From the NCBI GenBank assembly GCA_027924645.1, contig BSBN01000242.1, positions 3,968,001-4,032,000 of the forward strand: a stretch of 64,000 bases of DNA. The letters are read 5' to 3'. A program made the position numbers and the translations under genes. The notes under the pieces were generated by a model. That model saw nothing but the letters and a program-made list of their open reading frames with translations. It was not told where the DNA came from and did no database searches. The DNA comes from Cunninghamia lanceolata. Taxonomy: Eukaryota > Streptophyta > Pinopsida > Cupressales > Cupressaceae. Shown here one piece after another: positions 1 to 9,870 of the stretch. How positions within the stretch are numbered: position 1 is the first letter of the stretch; the number at the start of each line of letters is the position of its first letter.

Positions 1-52
1 CAGGAGTATGTTGACATCAATGACAACACCGGTTAGGCCCATACTTGCAACA
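1..52 (-). repeat. LTR terminal fragment, Copia family A
   Basis: These 52 bases match the last 52 bases (plus-strand reading) of the LTR at 12349-13555 with few differences, including the terminal ...TTGCAACA. The sequence after base 52 does not continue as the polypurine tract seen after the 13555 LTR, so this looks like the outer edge of a minus-oriented 5' LTR or a solo LTR. The rest lies outside the window. Confidence 0.8.
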
Positions 53-1957
53 GGGGTATCCCTACTGAAGTTAGTTATGGCTATTCCCAACCACATATCT
101 GATTTATCTTCCACTCTATCTCCCTGATCTTTTGGGTCCTCTTCCTTTCTGTCTTGCCTTTTCTCCCATTCTTCAATTTCCAGAATCCTAGATATGAGCT
201 TTTCTTTTTCTTTGTTAGCTTCCTCAATTACCACTTCCTCTATTGTCTTATCTAGGATCTCATTGCAAATCTCTTCTAGATCCATATGGCTGAGCTTGTC
301 TGTGGGTATCTTCTGATTCTTAGAGACTTTATGGTATTTGACTGATTCAAGAGTGTTTGGAACCTGCTCTGGAGTCTTTAGAGCCTTTGGGTTTACACTT
401 CCTTCTATAACTGTGGGGTTATTACCTATGCCATCTTCTGAAGGCACTTTCCCCTCTTCCAATTCCATTTGCTCTTTGTCTGACTATGTTTCATTAACCT
501 GGTGTAGAGGCCTAACCACTGTGGCAATTTCTTTGCCTAATCTGACCTATGCAAGGTTCATATTCTGTGTAGTTACCTTAACCTTGTGGTTCTGGGTGTC
601 TCCTTTGGGTTTGGGGCATTTCTTAGGCTGAGCTAATACCGCACTCGAGATCTGATCTTGTCCAGACAAATCCTTACTAGCGTTGGGGTGCTTCTTAAAG
701 GGAAGAAGTTAGTCCTCTGAAAATCTACAATAAAACTACCTTTATTCTCATTAAATCTGATGTTTACCCCCTTAGGCTGGAGAGTGGATTTCATCTTAGC
801 TGGCATTTTGGGGGCTCTGTTGTTAGTGTTTATATGGGAAGGGCCCTGGTGGAAGGCTGCTTGATGCAGTAATTGGCCAAATTGGTATTTATTTCCAAGG
901 GTTCCAGGTCTTTAGTACCTATATCCATTTTAACTAATAGGAGCATATCTGAGTGAGACAAGAAGTCCTTCTCCATTCCCATGAACTCTCCCCAGTGATT
1001 CCCAATTTCCCTTAAGATTTTATTATGGATGAGCTCAACCGGTAGATTTGGTAGCTTGATCCACCTAGCTATTTTAAGTTTTAATTTACTAGGATCAAAA
1101 TTTGGTAGCTAGTCTAGGTACTCAAAACTATGACCCTTATAGAACAAACTTCTGCTTTTTAAGATTTCTTCTTTTAGGTTTGGACTTTGGTAAGCAATGA
1201 ATATGAAATCTTCAGAAGTGATAATGGTACTTACCTGATCTTTGTAGTGGTTTTGGACCCACTCCGCAATATCCTTCACTAGTTGCCCTATCCTGCACCA
1301 TCGAACATAGAGGCCTTGAGTTTTACAGTGAATCCCCAGACCATCTGTATAGATATTTCTGATATCTATCAAGGCCTTCTTTTCCTTTGCCCCTGATGTT
1401 TGATAATGCATCGTGCTTGTTTGTGGTCTTAACCACTGGTTTCTAGGATTTGCTTGGTCTCGAATTGTTATCAGATCCTTGCCTTTCCCAAGAGTGTTAG
1501 GGGCTAAATCACCGAATTTAGGGTTTTTATGGATTTTCCCTTGGTAGGGTGCCCTGAGGTTCACCCTATTACCTGTATGGGGATTTGCCTTTGTGCAGGT
1601 GATTCTGGGGGCCAATTTTAAAAAACCCTCTACCTGTCTTTGTCTCAGATTAGAAGGGTAGGGGATAACAGGGGGTTGTCGAGCAATGCAACTTCTTTCC
1701 CGACCTAGAGTGGTGCGATTTGCTCCTGTTGCAAATGCTGGAGTAGTTTTGGTAATTGGGATAGCCCAACTTCCTGGCCCTCTGGCTTGAGCTATTCCTC
1801 TTGATGTTGCCTCTGCCCTAACTCCCCTCTGCTGCCTTCTACTCTTCACCATTTGCCAACCCTGTTCGTCAGGATGATGCGGAGGGGGAGCCCCGCCCCC
1901 ATAGACCACTTTCGCCTTCCCCTGTATAATGTTGTCTGTGTTTTTTCGCATTTTCAC
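53..1957 (-). pseudogene. DUF4283-type LINE ORF1-like pseudogene
   Basis: An ORF of 282 codons runs from 1957 to 1109. It has a basic, Pro/Gly-rich N-terminus and then a segment typical of DUF4283 proteins of plant L1-type LINEs. It ends at a TAG (1109-1111), and the same frame then continues with WIKLPNLPVELIHNK near 1020-1063, the W-x-LPxLP hallmark of that family, to a TAA at 830-832. A frame change follows, and 53-650 holds only degenerate coding-like sequence. No reverse transcriptase ORF2 is visible; the 3' side is cut by the LTR at 1-52. A single-copy host DUF4283 gene is the alternative, but the decay favours a dead LINE. Confidence 0.6.
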
Positions 1958-2450
1958 TTTTTTTTAATTCTAAATGAATCGGCTCCCTATGCAACATTAT
2001 TACAAATGCGTCTTGCGCTTAAAATATTTAAAGGCTCCATTGAGACTTGATAAGTCATTTACTTTGCAAAATATATAGATGGAATAAATCCACCAAGAAG
2101 GCAAATGCTCTAATGAACTTTTAATTTTTCAAAAAAAATATAAATGGATTAAATCCATAAGAAGGCAAATTTACCAATATGGCACAATATTAGATTAATG
2201 AGGCACAATAAAATATCATATTCCATTTATCAAAATAACATAATCAAAGTTGAGAAGGAAACTCTAGATTGTTTTAAATATTGAGATAAATCAATACTTA
2301 AGTAGAGAAAATGATAATTAGGCACCAATGGTGATAGAAAGTTCTTGGAGATACAAAGGAATTGTTCAAAAAAAAAAAGATGAGAAGAATATTCCAAAGT
2401 GATATTCATGCATTCGCGACTACATGAATATCCCTTAAATTGAATGGAAC

Positions 2451-2710
2451 AAGTACATAATTATTGGGTTGATCAAGTCCAATAATAATGTACATGTGTA
2501 ATTATATTAAAAACCAACATTTTGAAAAAATGTGGAAAGAAAAGGAAATTTTTGTAAGAAATGCCTAATTTCCATAATAAAAGTACATAATTATTGGGTT
2601 GATCAAGTCCAATAATAAAGTACATGTGTAATTATATTAAAAACTAACATTTTGAAAAAATGTGGAAAGAAAAGATAATTTTTGTAAGAAATGCCTAATT
2701 TCCATAATAA
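2451..2710. repeat. 130-bp tandem duplication, two units
   Basis: Units start at 2451 and 2581, each beginning AAGTACATAATTATTGGG. They differ at only a few bases, so this is a recent local duplication. No coding role is seen. Confidence 0.9.
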
Positions 2711-4116
2711 AAGGCAAAAGAAATTGTTATGAAGAAATGTCTAATTAGATAGACAAAAGGCAAATTTTTTGAAAAAAAATCTAATTAGATGCAAATGTTT
2801 TTTGAAAAATTATCTAATTATGAGAAGAAAAGGCAAAAAATTGCCTAGAGAAATTTTTATATGCAAAAAATTATTTAAAAAGAACTTTAATAATGCATAT
2901 AAAATTTAAATTAAAAAAATAAAGTAGAGAAAACTATATTAGAAAGGCACAATTTTTTGCATATAATACTTAAAAATAAATAAAAGTTACTAAAAACAAT
3001 AATTAAAAAAAACTTAAAAAACAAACTAAATATTACTAAAATTTGAAAAAGAAAACCTTGTTTTTTTAAATAAAGCCCTTAAAAAAAATCACATTTAAAA
3101 AAAACTTAATTATCTAATTGCTTCTTACCCAAAAAAAAAAAATTGATAAATTTAAAAATTATTTAATTATATTAATAAAGATTATAAAAAACACTCACTA
3201 ATTAAAACCTTAAGTTAGAAATCTAAATAGAAACTTAAGAAAAGTTAAAAAAAACATTATAAGAAACTTAAGAAAAGTTAAAAAAACATCATAAATATAT
3301 AGGAAAGAACGAAGGAGACAGTTTTTTTTTTAATGCAATGAAAGTTTTTTTTGGTGTTAAAGAATGCAGAGTTTGAGCGAGCAAAGAAGGAAAAATGGAG
3401 GGCGGAAGGTTTAGAAAGCCGCTGAGCGGCAGTTGCTCACAGGCTAGGGTAACTTCCCCGGCAGGCCTTTGGCCTTTAAACAAAAGATTTGTTATTAAAG
3501 TTTTATAAATAAATTTTTATTTAGTATTTTATAAATTTTAATTGTTTTTTAAACAATGCAAAAAAAAGGGCAGAGGCCTTTAGGGCCAATGAAGCCCTAA
3601 AAAAATCGTAAAATTTCTTAAAAGAATTTGTTTAATTAAAAAAAAAAAAAAAATTGTTTATAATTTTGAAATAGATTTAATTTGTAAAAAAGAATTTATA
3701 TTTTTATTTTAAACTTTGAAAATTTTAATATATAATTTGTAAAATAATGTAGAATTTTTTAAAAATTTGCAAAATTTTTTATTTTTTAATTTTAAAATTG
3801 ATTTATAATGTAAAATATATATAATTTTTTTTTTATAAAAGGATTGTAGTATGAAAAAAACTAAAAAAATTTATAAGAGAATTTTTTTTGCAGAGATCTT
3901 ATAAAATTTTTACAAACTATATCAAAATTTTTGTAAAAAATTAGGAATGCTTTAGAAGCATACAAAAAATCTAGGAAAAAAAATCAAACTATTGTAAATA
4001 TTTTTCTTGTAGAGAGAATCTTCTCTTCTCTCAGGTTCCTACAACAGGTCTCCAAGGTGTAGCCGCTTCAAAAAATGGCAGAGCCTTCAACTTCACACAG
4101 AGAGATTAGTAGTGCA

Positions 4117-4127
4117 GCTCTGATACC
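4117..4127 (-). promoter_or_regulatory. tRNA-iMet primer binding site
   Basis: On the minus strand this reads GGTATCAGAGC, eleven of the twelve bases of the usual initiator tRNA-Met primer site. It lies directly next to the LTR at 4129-4570 and sets that LTR as a minus-oriented 5' LTR. Confidence 0.6.
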
Positions 4128-4128
4128 C

Positions 4129-4570
4129 TATAAAGAAAAGTAAAGGATCAACAATCTACTAATCAAACATCCAAAGTAAATAAATCAATGACAAGAGAAA
4201 GATACCACAATGCACCAATGGAGACCAAGATTGTGAAGGGGGAAAAACAAAGAAAAATCTCCTATGTTATGCAAATGGCATGAAGCCTGAAAAAGATTAT
4301 AGAGAGAGTGAGAAGCTCCTTAATGAGTGAATTGAGAAGAAAAGAAGACTGAGGAAGAAGATATCCATGATGAGGAACATATCAAAGAGAGGAGGAGACA
4401 CCTCTTAAATAGAGGTGAGTAATGGAGTTATCCGTTACTCCCATATGCTGTCTTGCATAAGGTGTGTGCCACATGTTTCCTCTATTATTTGACATGTGTG
4501 GGGATAATACACCAAATAATAAATTACAAATAAATTATAATCTTCACTAAGTAAAGATTAAATTCTAACA
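4129..4570 (-). repeat. Copia-type 5' LTR (element J), minus strand
   Basis: On the minus strand the segment begins TGTTAGAATTT at 4570 and ends beside the primer site. Its end, TATA, is probably a mutated TACA. A palindrome CACCTCTTAAATAGAGGTG (4399-4417) includes a TATA-like TATTTAA. The left part of the element has lost recognisable gag and pol, and no second LTR was found. Confidence 0.55.
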
Positions 4571-4949
4571 ATATCATCATTACAATTATTGTGCAATAAT
4601 CATAAACATATAACCATACATAGAGCATCTCATCATAAAATATCCAGAGCATATGCATCTCATAACCACATCATGTGCATCTCATAAAAACATAAGAAAA
4701 TACAAAAATAAATGCATATCCATATCACAAGTGCATCCATAATCATAGACAATATATCACATCAATGTGTAGGATCATGTATATATATACCATGGGTCAA
4801 TATACAAGTGTCTATATACAAAATAAATGCACAACATGGCTATCCAAGAGCCCTTAAAAATATATACAACAGGCTCTCAGGCCTCAAAAGTGATACAATA
4901 GTATACATAGTAGGCTATCCTTGGTGTCTCGGAAGAGAACACCCTGATG
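4571..4949 (-). other. 3' untranslated part of the antisense gene in D
   Basis: AT-rich, rich in CATATG/GCATCTCATA words. Read on the minus strand it resembles the stretch downstream of the homologous gene in element C (about 45842-46080). No ORF is supported. Confidence 0.4.
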
Positions 4950-5440
4950 AAGCCTCTCCTTGGTCTCCACCTGCTCCACTTGATCCCCCTGCACCTCTCT
5001 GCTAAGGTGGACCCATCACTGAGGCAACCGATCGAGACCCCCTATCCTCTTTGACGTAGAAGCCCTTAATCGGCTCTTGTAGCTCGACTGGCGCTGCTTT
5101 GTCAGCACTGCACCATAGTACAACCCTCTTTAATACTCTGCCTCCCTTTGGGTCACATTGAGTTCTCCCTATACTTGGGTGAGCTCTCGTGCCAAATATA
5201 AACCTGTCTAATATGTCCCAAGAGCAGTTGTGGCTGCATCTCTCTCTACTATGGCCCTCTACGCTCTCTGCAACACTGCATCCCTCTCTGTTGTAAGCTT
5301 GGCAATGGTAACATCATCTGGTACAACCTGAACCCATACCTATGCAGCCTGAGCCTGCATAGCTTATAACTACCCCTATAATGTTTGTACCTGGGCCTGA
5401 AGCTGGGCAACCTATCCCTGGTAAGCTTGGGCCTGCCCTT

Positions 5441-7087
5441 GAGCCTGTCTCATAGCTACAACTACCTTGTGTCGATCCACCTCCGTCCTCCTCAACCAAT
5501 ATTGGACCTGTATCCTCTTGTTGATCTCCCCCTTTAATCTTTGCCTCATCTGTCTCACGGCAGCATCTCCATCACCCCCTGCCTGCTGTGGCTGAGGTGT
5601 CATCCTCACAAGTCAAGGGACCTGCCCTTGACCTTGACCCTGTCCAACTACTGCCCTTAAGGGCCCCATAGCTGCCATTGGAGAAGCTATCACCTGCACT
5701 TGTGGGGCTCTCCTCTGTGCCCTATCTCCTCCTCTCCGCGGTACATGCACCGCTACCTCCCCAACCTCTCCTGGTATAGAAAGTTGAACTGGCCTAGTTG
5801 TCGCCCAATATACATCATAATTGGGAAACATCCCTGGATCTACTGGCCCCTAATCCCATCCCCACATCATCGGCTATAATCCCTCCACCTTAGCTAGGGC
5901 TATGTCCACAACTACCTCTAGGCCCCAATTTGAAACCTCTCTGCATGTACGACCAAAGATAGCATCGCCAACTGGTAGGGGTTGTGCAACACCAAACTGC
6001 CGAAGCAACCTCTCAGGCAAATACCTCTCAATAATGTAGATACCACGACCAAATAAATATTGTGCCTGTCGAGCATATACTAGCTCCTTTGCATCCTTTG
6101 TCCAGGCCTCATAGCTCCTCCATGGCCGCCATGTGAACTGATCAAGCTCATCTAACCATCGCCTCCAATAAACTGTGGCTCTCAACTGCCTATAGCTAGG
6201 CACACCTCCATATATATGTGCATAGGGCTGTCATGGTAATCTCTGCCTCTGAGCCTGCCCCTGAGCCTACCCCTGAGCCTGTCTCATAGCTACAACTACC
6301 TTGTTTCGATCCACCTCCGTCCTCCTCAACCAGTACTGGACCCGTATCCTCTTGTTGATCCCCCCTATAATCTCTACCTCATCTGTCTCACGGTAGCATC
6401 TCCATCATCCCCTACCTGATGTGGCTGAGGTGGCATCCTCACAAGTCAAGGGACCTGCCCTCCACCTTGACCCTATCCAACTACTGCCCTTAAGGGCTTG
6501 ACTGCTGCCATTGGAGAAGCTATCACCTGCACCCATGGGGCTCTCCTCTGTGCCCTATCTCCTCCTCTCTGCGGCACATGCACTGCTACCTCCCCAACCT
6601 CTCCTGGTACAGAGAGTTGAACTGGCCTAGCTGTCTCCCAATATACATCATAATTGGGAAACGTCCCCGGATCTACTGGCCCCTAATCCCATCCCCACAT
6701 CATCGGCTATAATCCCTCCACCTTAGCTAGGGCTATGTCCATAACTACCTCTGGGCCCCAGTTTGAAACCTCTCTACATGTACGACCAAAGATAGCATCG
6801 CCAATTGGTAGGGGTTGTGCAACACCAAACTGCCGAAGCACCCTCTCAAGCAAATACCTCTCAATAATGTAGATACCACGACCAAATAAATATTGTGCCT
6901 GTCGAGCATATACTAGCTCCTCTGCATCCTCTGTCCAGGCCTCGCAGCTCCTCCATGGCTGCCATGTGAACTGATTAAGCTCATCTAACTATCACCTCCA
7001 ATAAACTGTGGCTCTCAACTACCTATAGCTAGGCACACCTCCATATATATGTGCATAGGGCTGTCCTGGTAATCTATGCCTCAGTCC
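5441..7087 (-). repeat. 834-bp tandem duplication in the PMD gene
   Basis: GAGCCTGTCTCATAGCTAC occurs at 5441 and again at 6275. Similarity continues through the Trp-rich coding segment to about 6253 and 7087. 834 is divisible by three, so the duplication alone would keep frame. The two copies have diverged by scattered substitutions. Confidence 0.85.
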
Positions 7088-7810
7088 AATAGGCCTCATA
7101 ACTATGATGTGCTCGAATGCCCATACATGTACAACTGTAACCCCAGCCGACATGCTAGATCCAAACATAAATGTGCAATCATGTAAATAATGGTACAACT
7201 ATCTCAAAACACAAGGAGCCCATGCATATCTAGTGTTGTACATGAACATGCTCTCCATCACAGTACCCCATCTAGTAGGAAAGCCCAGAGCTTGTCGGTC
7301 CAGCACAAGAAATATGATGATAGCCACAACTACTCTCTGCGGTCGATCGCACAACTCTCGCATCTGTCGCATGGGGATCTCATGATCCTCCTCTCTGATG
7401 TCAGGTGTGCCAAATAGTCTCTGAAAATCATCAGGCCCATTGTCTGGATCATAATCAACCTGATCTCCATGAATCCGAATCCAGAGAATGCGATATAATC
7501 CTCTAGTGTTACAATCGCCTCACCTGTGGGAAGCAAGAACGAGTTGTGCTCATTGTACCATCTCTTGACCAGTGATACCATCAATGTCGTATGAGCACAA
7601 ATGGGCTCCACATATACAACATGCTCAAAGCTAATAATCTCAAGAAATAGGAGCTTGTCGGCATCCAACTATCGTACCAACTACAAATCTGAGGGGTGAG
7701 GCTCTCGTGATAGTAATGGAAGTAATGCCTCATGCAGGAAATGATACAATGATCATCAACAAGTTTCTTACCTAAAATTTGTCAAAACCCTAAAAATTGA
7801 CCTAATTTGA

Positions 7811-8155
7811 CCATATGCGACTTGTTTCACCATAGGTGACTTTTCCCTTTGCCATATGCACCTTAGAAAGCCAAGTGCGATTTGCTGTCACTTAATTGTG
7901 ACTTGAAAAGCCAAAGGCGACTCACTGTCGCTCATATGTGCTCAGCTTTACCAAACGTGATGTACTATCACTCAAATGTGACTTGAAGCGCTAAAGGCAC
8001 ATGCACACTAAAGCCAAACCTAGTTGATGAGCAGATGCGCATGCACTAACCAAACACGACCAACCGTGTGCATTTGCGACTAGAAACGCCAAATGTGACA
8101 CAACAAGGCTCAAATGAACATGTAGAGCGTTGATGTGCATTTGGTCACACAAGGC
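7811..8155 (-). repeat. 20-bp degenerate array in the PMD-gene intron (D)
   Basis: Plus-strand decamers of the type CCAAANGYGA recur at 7811, 7830, 7852, 7871, 7911, 7951, 7989, 8050 and 8089. Weaker versions fall in the gaps (7892, 7931, 7971, 8031, 8071), giving about 17 units at almost exactly 20-bp spacing. In gene sense the core is TCNCNTTTGG. It lies wholly inside the predicted intron and parallels the array at 43236-43583. Confidence 0.75.
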
Positions 8156-8212
8156 AATTAATGACGCCTTAGGCAAAAATAAATACGCAAATAGATTTTT
8201 TTTGGTACTTAC

Positions 8213-8287
8213 CAGTGCTCGTGCCCCTGCCGCTCGCTTGAACATCCTCACCCTCTCGGCACGATGATGATCACGCGAAATCGACAT
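8213..8287 (-). other. Exon 1 of the antisense PMD gene (D)
   Basis: 75 bases from ATG (8287-8285) to a GGTAAGT splice donor (intron begins at 8212), phase 0. The same length and phase occur in element C (43036-43110). Shared residues include M-x-I, H-x-AE, R and GA. Confidence 0.65.
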
Positions 8288-8372
8288 CTTCAAAGCTCCA
8301 AATAACACTCCAAAGCAAAAAGCAAACAACAAAAGCAAATGTAACAAATGAATTGAATTTGCACTATAAGGT

Positions 8373-8382
8373 GTTATTTATA
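8373..8382 (-). promoter_or_regulatory. TATA box for the antisense PMD gene (D)
   Basis: Minus strand TATAAATAAC lies about 86 bases upstream of the exon 1 ATG. Element C has CTATAAATAG about 107 bases upstream of its ATG. Conservation of both motif and spacing supports a dedicated antisense promoter. Confidence 0.6.
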
Positions 8383-8563
8383 GGCCTAAAACCTAGGGTT
8401 TCCTTACCTTTCTGCACCTTTTCCTTCTGCTTCTTGCCCTATTCTAGCCTTTTCTTGTCGCAAGTCAACCCATTCTCCCTAGTCAACCTAGTCTACCTCT
8501 CGAGGGGGCATCATCCGCTAGTTTCATTGGGGCATAGCCTGTTTATCCAACATATCATATCTT

Positions 8564-8609
8564 CTTTGAAACAACGCCCTAACGGACATTGTCTCAAAGA
8601 GTGGCAAAA
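8564..8609 (+). promoter_or_regulatory. Hairpin plus polypurine tract of D
   Basis: CTTTGAAACAA (8564-8574) and TTGTCTCAAAG (8589-8599) form an 11-bp stem with one mismatch and a 14-base loop. The right arm runs into the polypurine tract AAAGAGTGGCAAAA next to the 3' LTR. The same geometry with different bases occurs in element C (42694-42729). Confidence 0.6.
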
Positions 8610-9565
8610 TGTACACACCTAAAATTGACCCATTTAATTATCTATGCATTAAACTCATACTGCATCATACACACCATTTCTATCTGACATACTCATCATT
8701 AATAAAATCATTTTCTTCTTAATTAATTAAATTAAATTTATTTATTTAATTAATCTTCATTTCTTTCTTTCTATGGTTAAATAATTTTTAATTATTTAAT
8801 CATTACGTTTTTCCTCTATTAATAAATAAATTATTTTTATTTAATTAATTATCTTTATTTTTATGTGCATTCCCATTTTCATTTCATCAATAAATAAATA
8901 AAATTAAATATTTTATTTATTTCCCAACATGCACATAAATTAAATAAATTTTATATTTATTTAATTTATATCTCATCCTCTTCTATTTCTATCATTTTCT
9001 TCTAAAATCATGCAAGTGGGCCCCTTTATCCATAAAATAGCAAAAAATCAAAATGTGGGAATAGTTAAATAATAAATTAGAAAAAATCAAATATCCTCAT
9101 CACCTAACTCTCAAAATAGAAACAACATTCTATTTTGAAAAGGAATCTTATCTTTATCAACAACCCACCTAATCTTTCTACATAAGGTGCCTTTTTATGG
9201 ACACTTGGCATGTGCATGTTTATTCTTATCTCTCATTCATCCTCATCCATTGATTCTTCCTTTCTTTCTCCACCATTGATCATATTTCCTCCTTGTCTAT
9301 AAATACCCCCTTCCTCTCTCATTCTCATAGTCCTCAATCAATTAGCGTCAAAATTATCTTCATTTGTGGCACATAGTATCTTGAGCATCCATGGCAACCT
9401 TTTATATTGTAGTTGCATGCTCTGATGATCAACCCACAATGAAACCAAGAAATCAAATAAACTAGGTGAAATCATTCCTTGCTACTTTCTGTTTGTTTTA
9501 TTTGCACTTAGTTTTAGATTTCTTGAGGGTATCATAGGTTTTATTGTTTCGTCTTGATCTTAACA
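8610..9565 (+). repeat. 3' LTR of Tat element D
   Basis: Starts TGTACACACCTAAAATTGACC, homologous to the LTR start of element C, then a long TTAATTAAAT-rich stretch as in C. A TATA box TATAAATA lies at 9298-9305, followed by a C/T-rich initiator region. The end is placed at ...CTTAACA (9565), where element E/F begins. That end is inferred, because no second D LTR is available. Confidence 0.6.
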
Positions 9566-9566
9566 A
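9562..9566. repeat. Target-site duplication AACAA (left)
   Basis: Five bases directly before TGTTAG at 9567. The same AACAA follows the right end of the composite at 28071-28075. Confidence 0.75.
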
Positions 9567-9793
9567 TGTTAGTGTGAATAGGGATATTTGCCAACTAATT
9601 ACACATGTGGAGGATAAGACACCTCACTCCAACTATTAACAACTCATCACACAACTAGACTCCTAGAAAACTCACTAAGTCAACATGTGTGAATTATGTA
9701 AGAGGATATTATTTAACTAATAAATAGTTAAATAATATTGAATTATCCTCACATAAGGGAACTAGATAGCAAATATCCCTATTCACACTAACA
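9567..9793 (-). repeat. 3' LTR remnant of E with 25-bp inverted ends
   Basis: Minus-oriented LTR start at 9793. After about 200 bases the LTR is cut and replaced by an inverted copy of its own first 25 bases (9567-9591 against 9769-9793, perfect match). The other LTR of E (27285-27698) shows what is missing: the TATA region and everything downstream. Confidence 0.75.
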
Positions 9794-9815
9794 CCCCCTT
9801 AAGTGCAACTTAGGG
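9794..9815 (-). promoter_or_regulatory. Polypurine tract of E
   Basis: Minus strand ...ACTTAAGGGGG directly before the LTR start TGTTAGTGTG. This is where plus-strand synthesis of the E cDNA would prime. Confidence 0.6.
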
Positions 9816-9870
9816 AGTAGCTGACTAATGCAAGATGCAATGATGGATGGGTCTTGGCTACTAGGCCATG

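Larger units (their letters stand above)
1958..4128. other. AT-rich spacer without genes
   Basis: Very A/T-rich sequence with long A and T runs and no credible ORF. It contains a 130-bp tandem duplication (2451-2710). A short GC-rich island lies at about 3340-3480 with a perfect hairpin word GCCGCTGAGCGGC at 3418-3430. The last ~110 bases are the start of the internal region of the Copia element whose LTR is at 4129-4570. Confidence 0.6.
4950..8287 (-). pseudogene. Antisense PMD gene of Tat element D, decayed
   Basis: The gene runs opposite to its host element. Exon 1 (8287-8213) is exactly 25 codons, beginning MSISRDHHRAE and ending at a GTAAGT donor. The intron is about 7731-8212. Exon 2 carries a plant mobile domain: the stretch at 7668-7450 includes LLPTGEAIVTLEDYIAFSGF, matching the family's T-GEA-VTLEDV core. 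A Trp-rich region follows (5874-6203, ending near KVEGL), then a YDVYW...GEVGEV segment (5613-5831), then a Gln/Ala-rich probable coiled coil (5310-5610) and a Gly/Ser tail. Frameshifts, stops and an 834-bp tandem duplication break it. The homologue is at 43036-45841. PMD proteins are known both as host silencing factors and in transposons; the function here is not known. Confidence 0.7.
4571..9565 (+). mobile_element. Tat-type Ty3/gypsy element D, right-hand part
   Basis: Orientation comes from a polypurine tract (about 8595-8609) followed by a 3' LTR starting TGTACACACC at 8610. The equivalent junction in element C is TGTAGACACC. Between 4571 and 8600 there is no gag or pol, only an antisense plant-mobile-domain gene. 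Position and orientation fit the antisense extra ORF known in Tat-lineage elements. The 5' half is off the window or replaced by the insertions at 1-4570. The right flank (28076 onward) is chromovirus gag, so D may have inserted into element G. Confidence 0.65.

Noticed and set aside
3289..3483. 64-codon minus ORF in the AT-rich region
   Set aside because: Composition artefact around a short GC-rich island; no homology signal.
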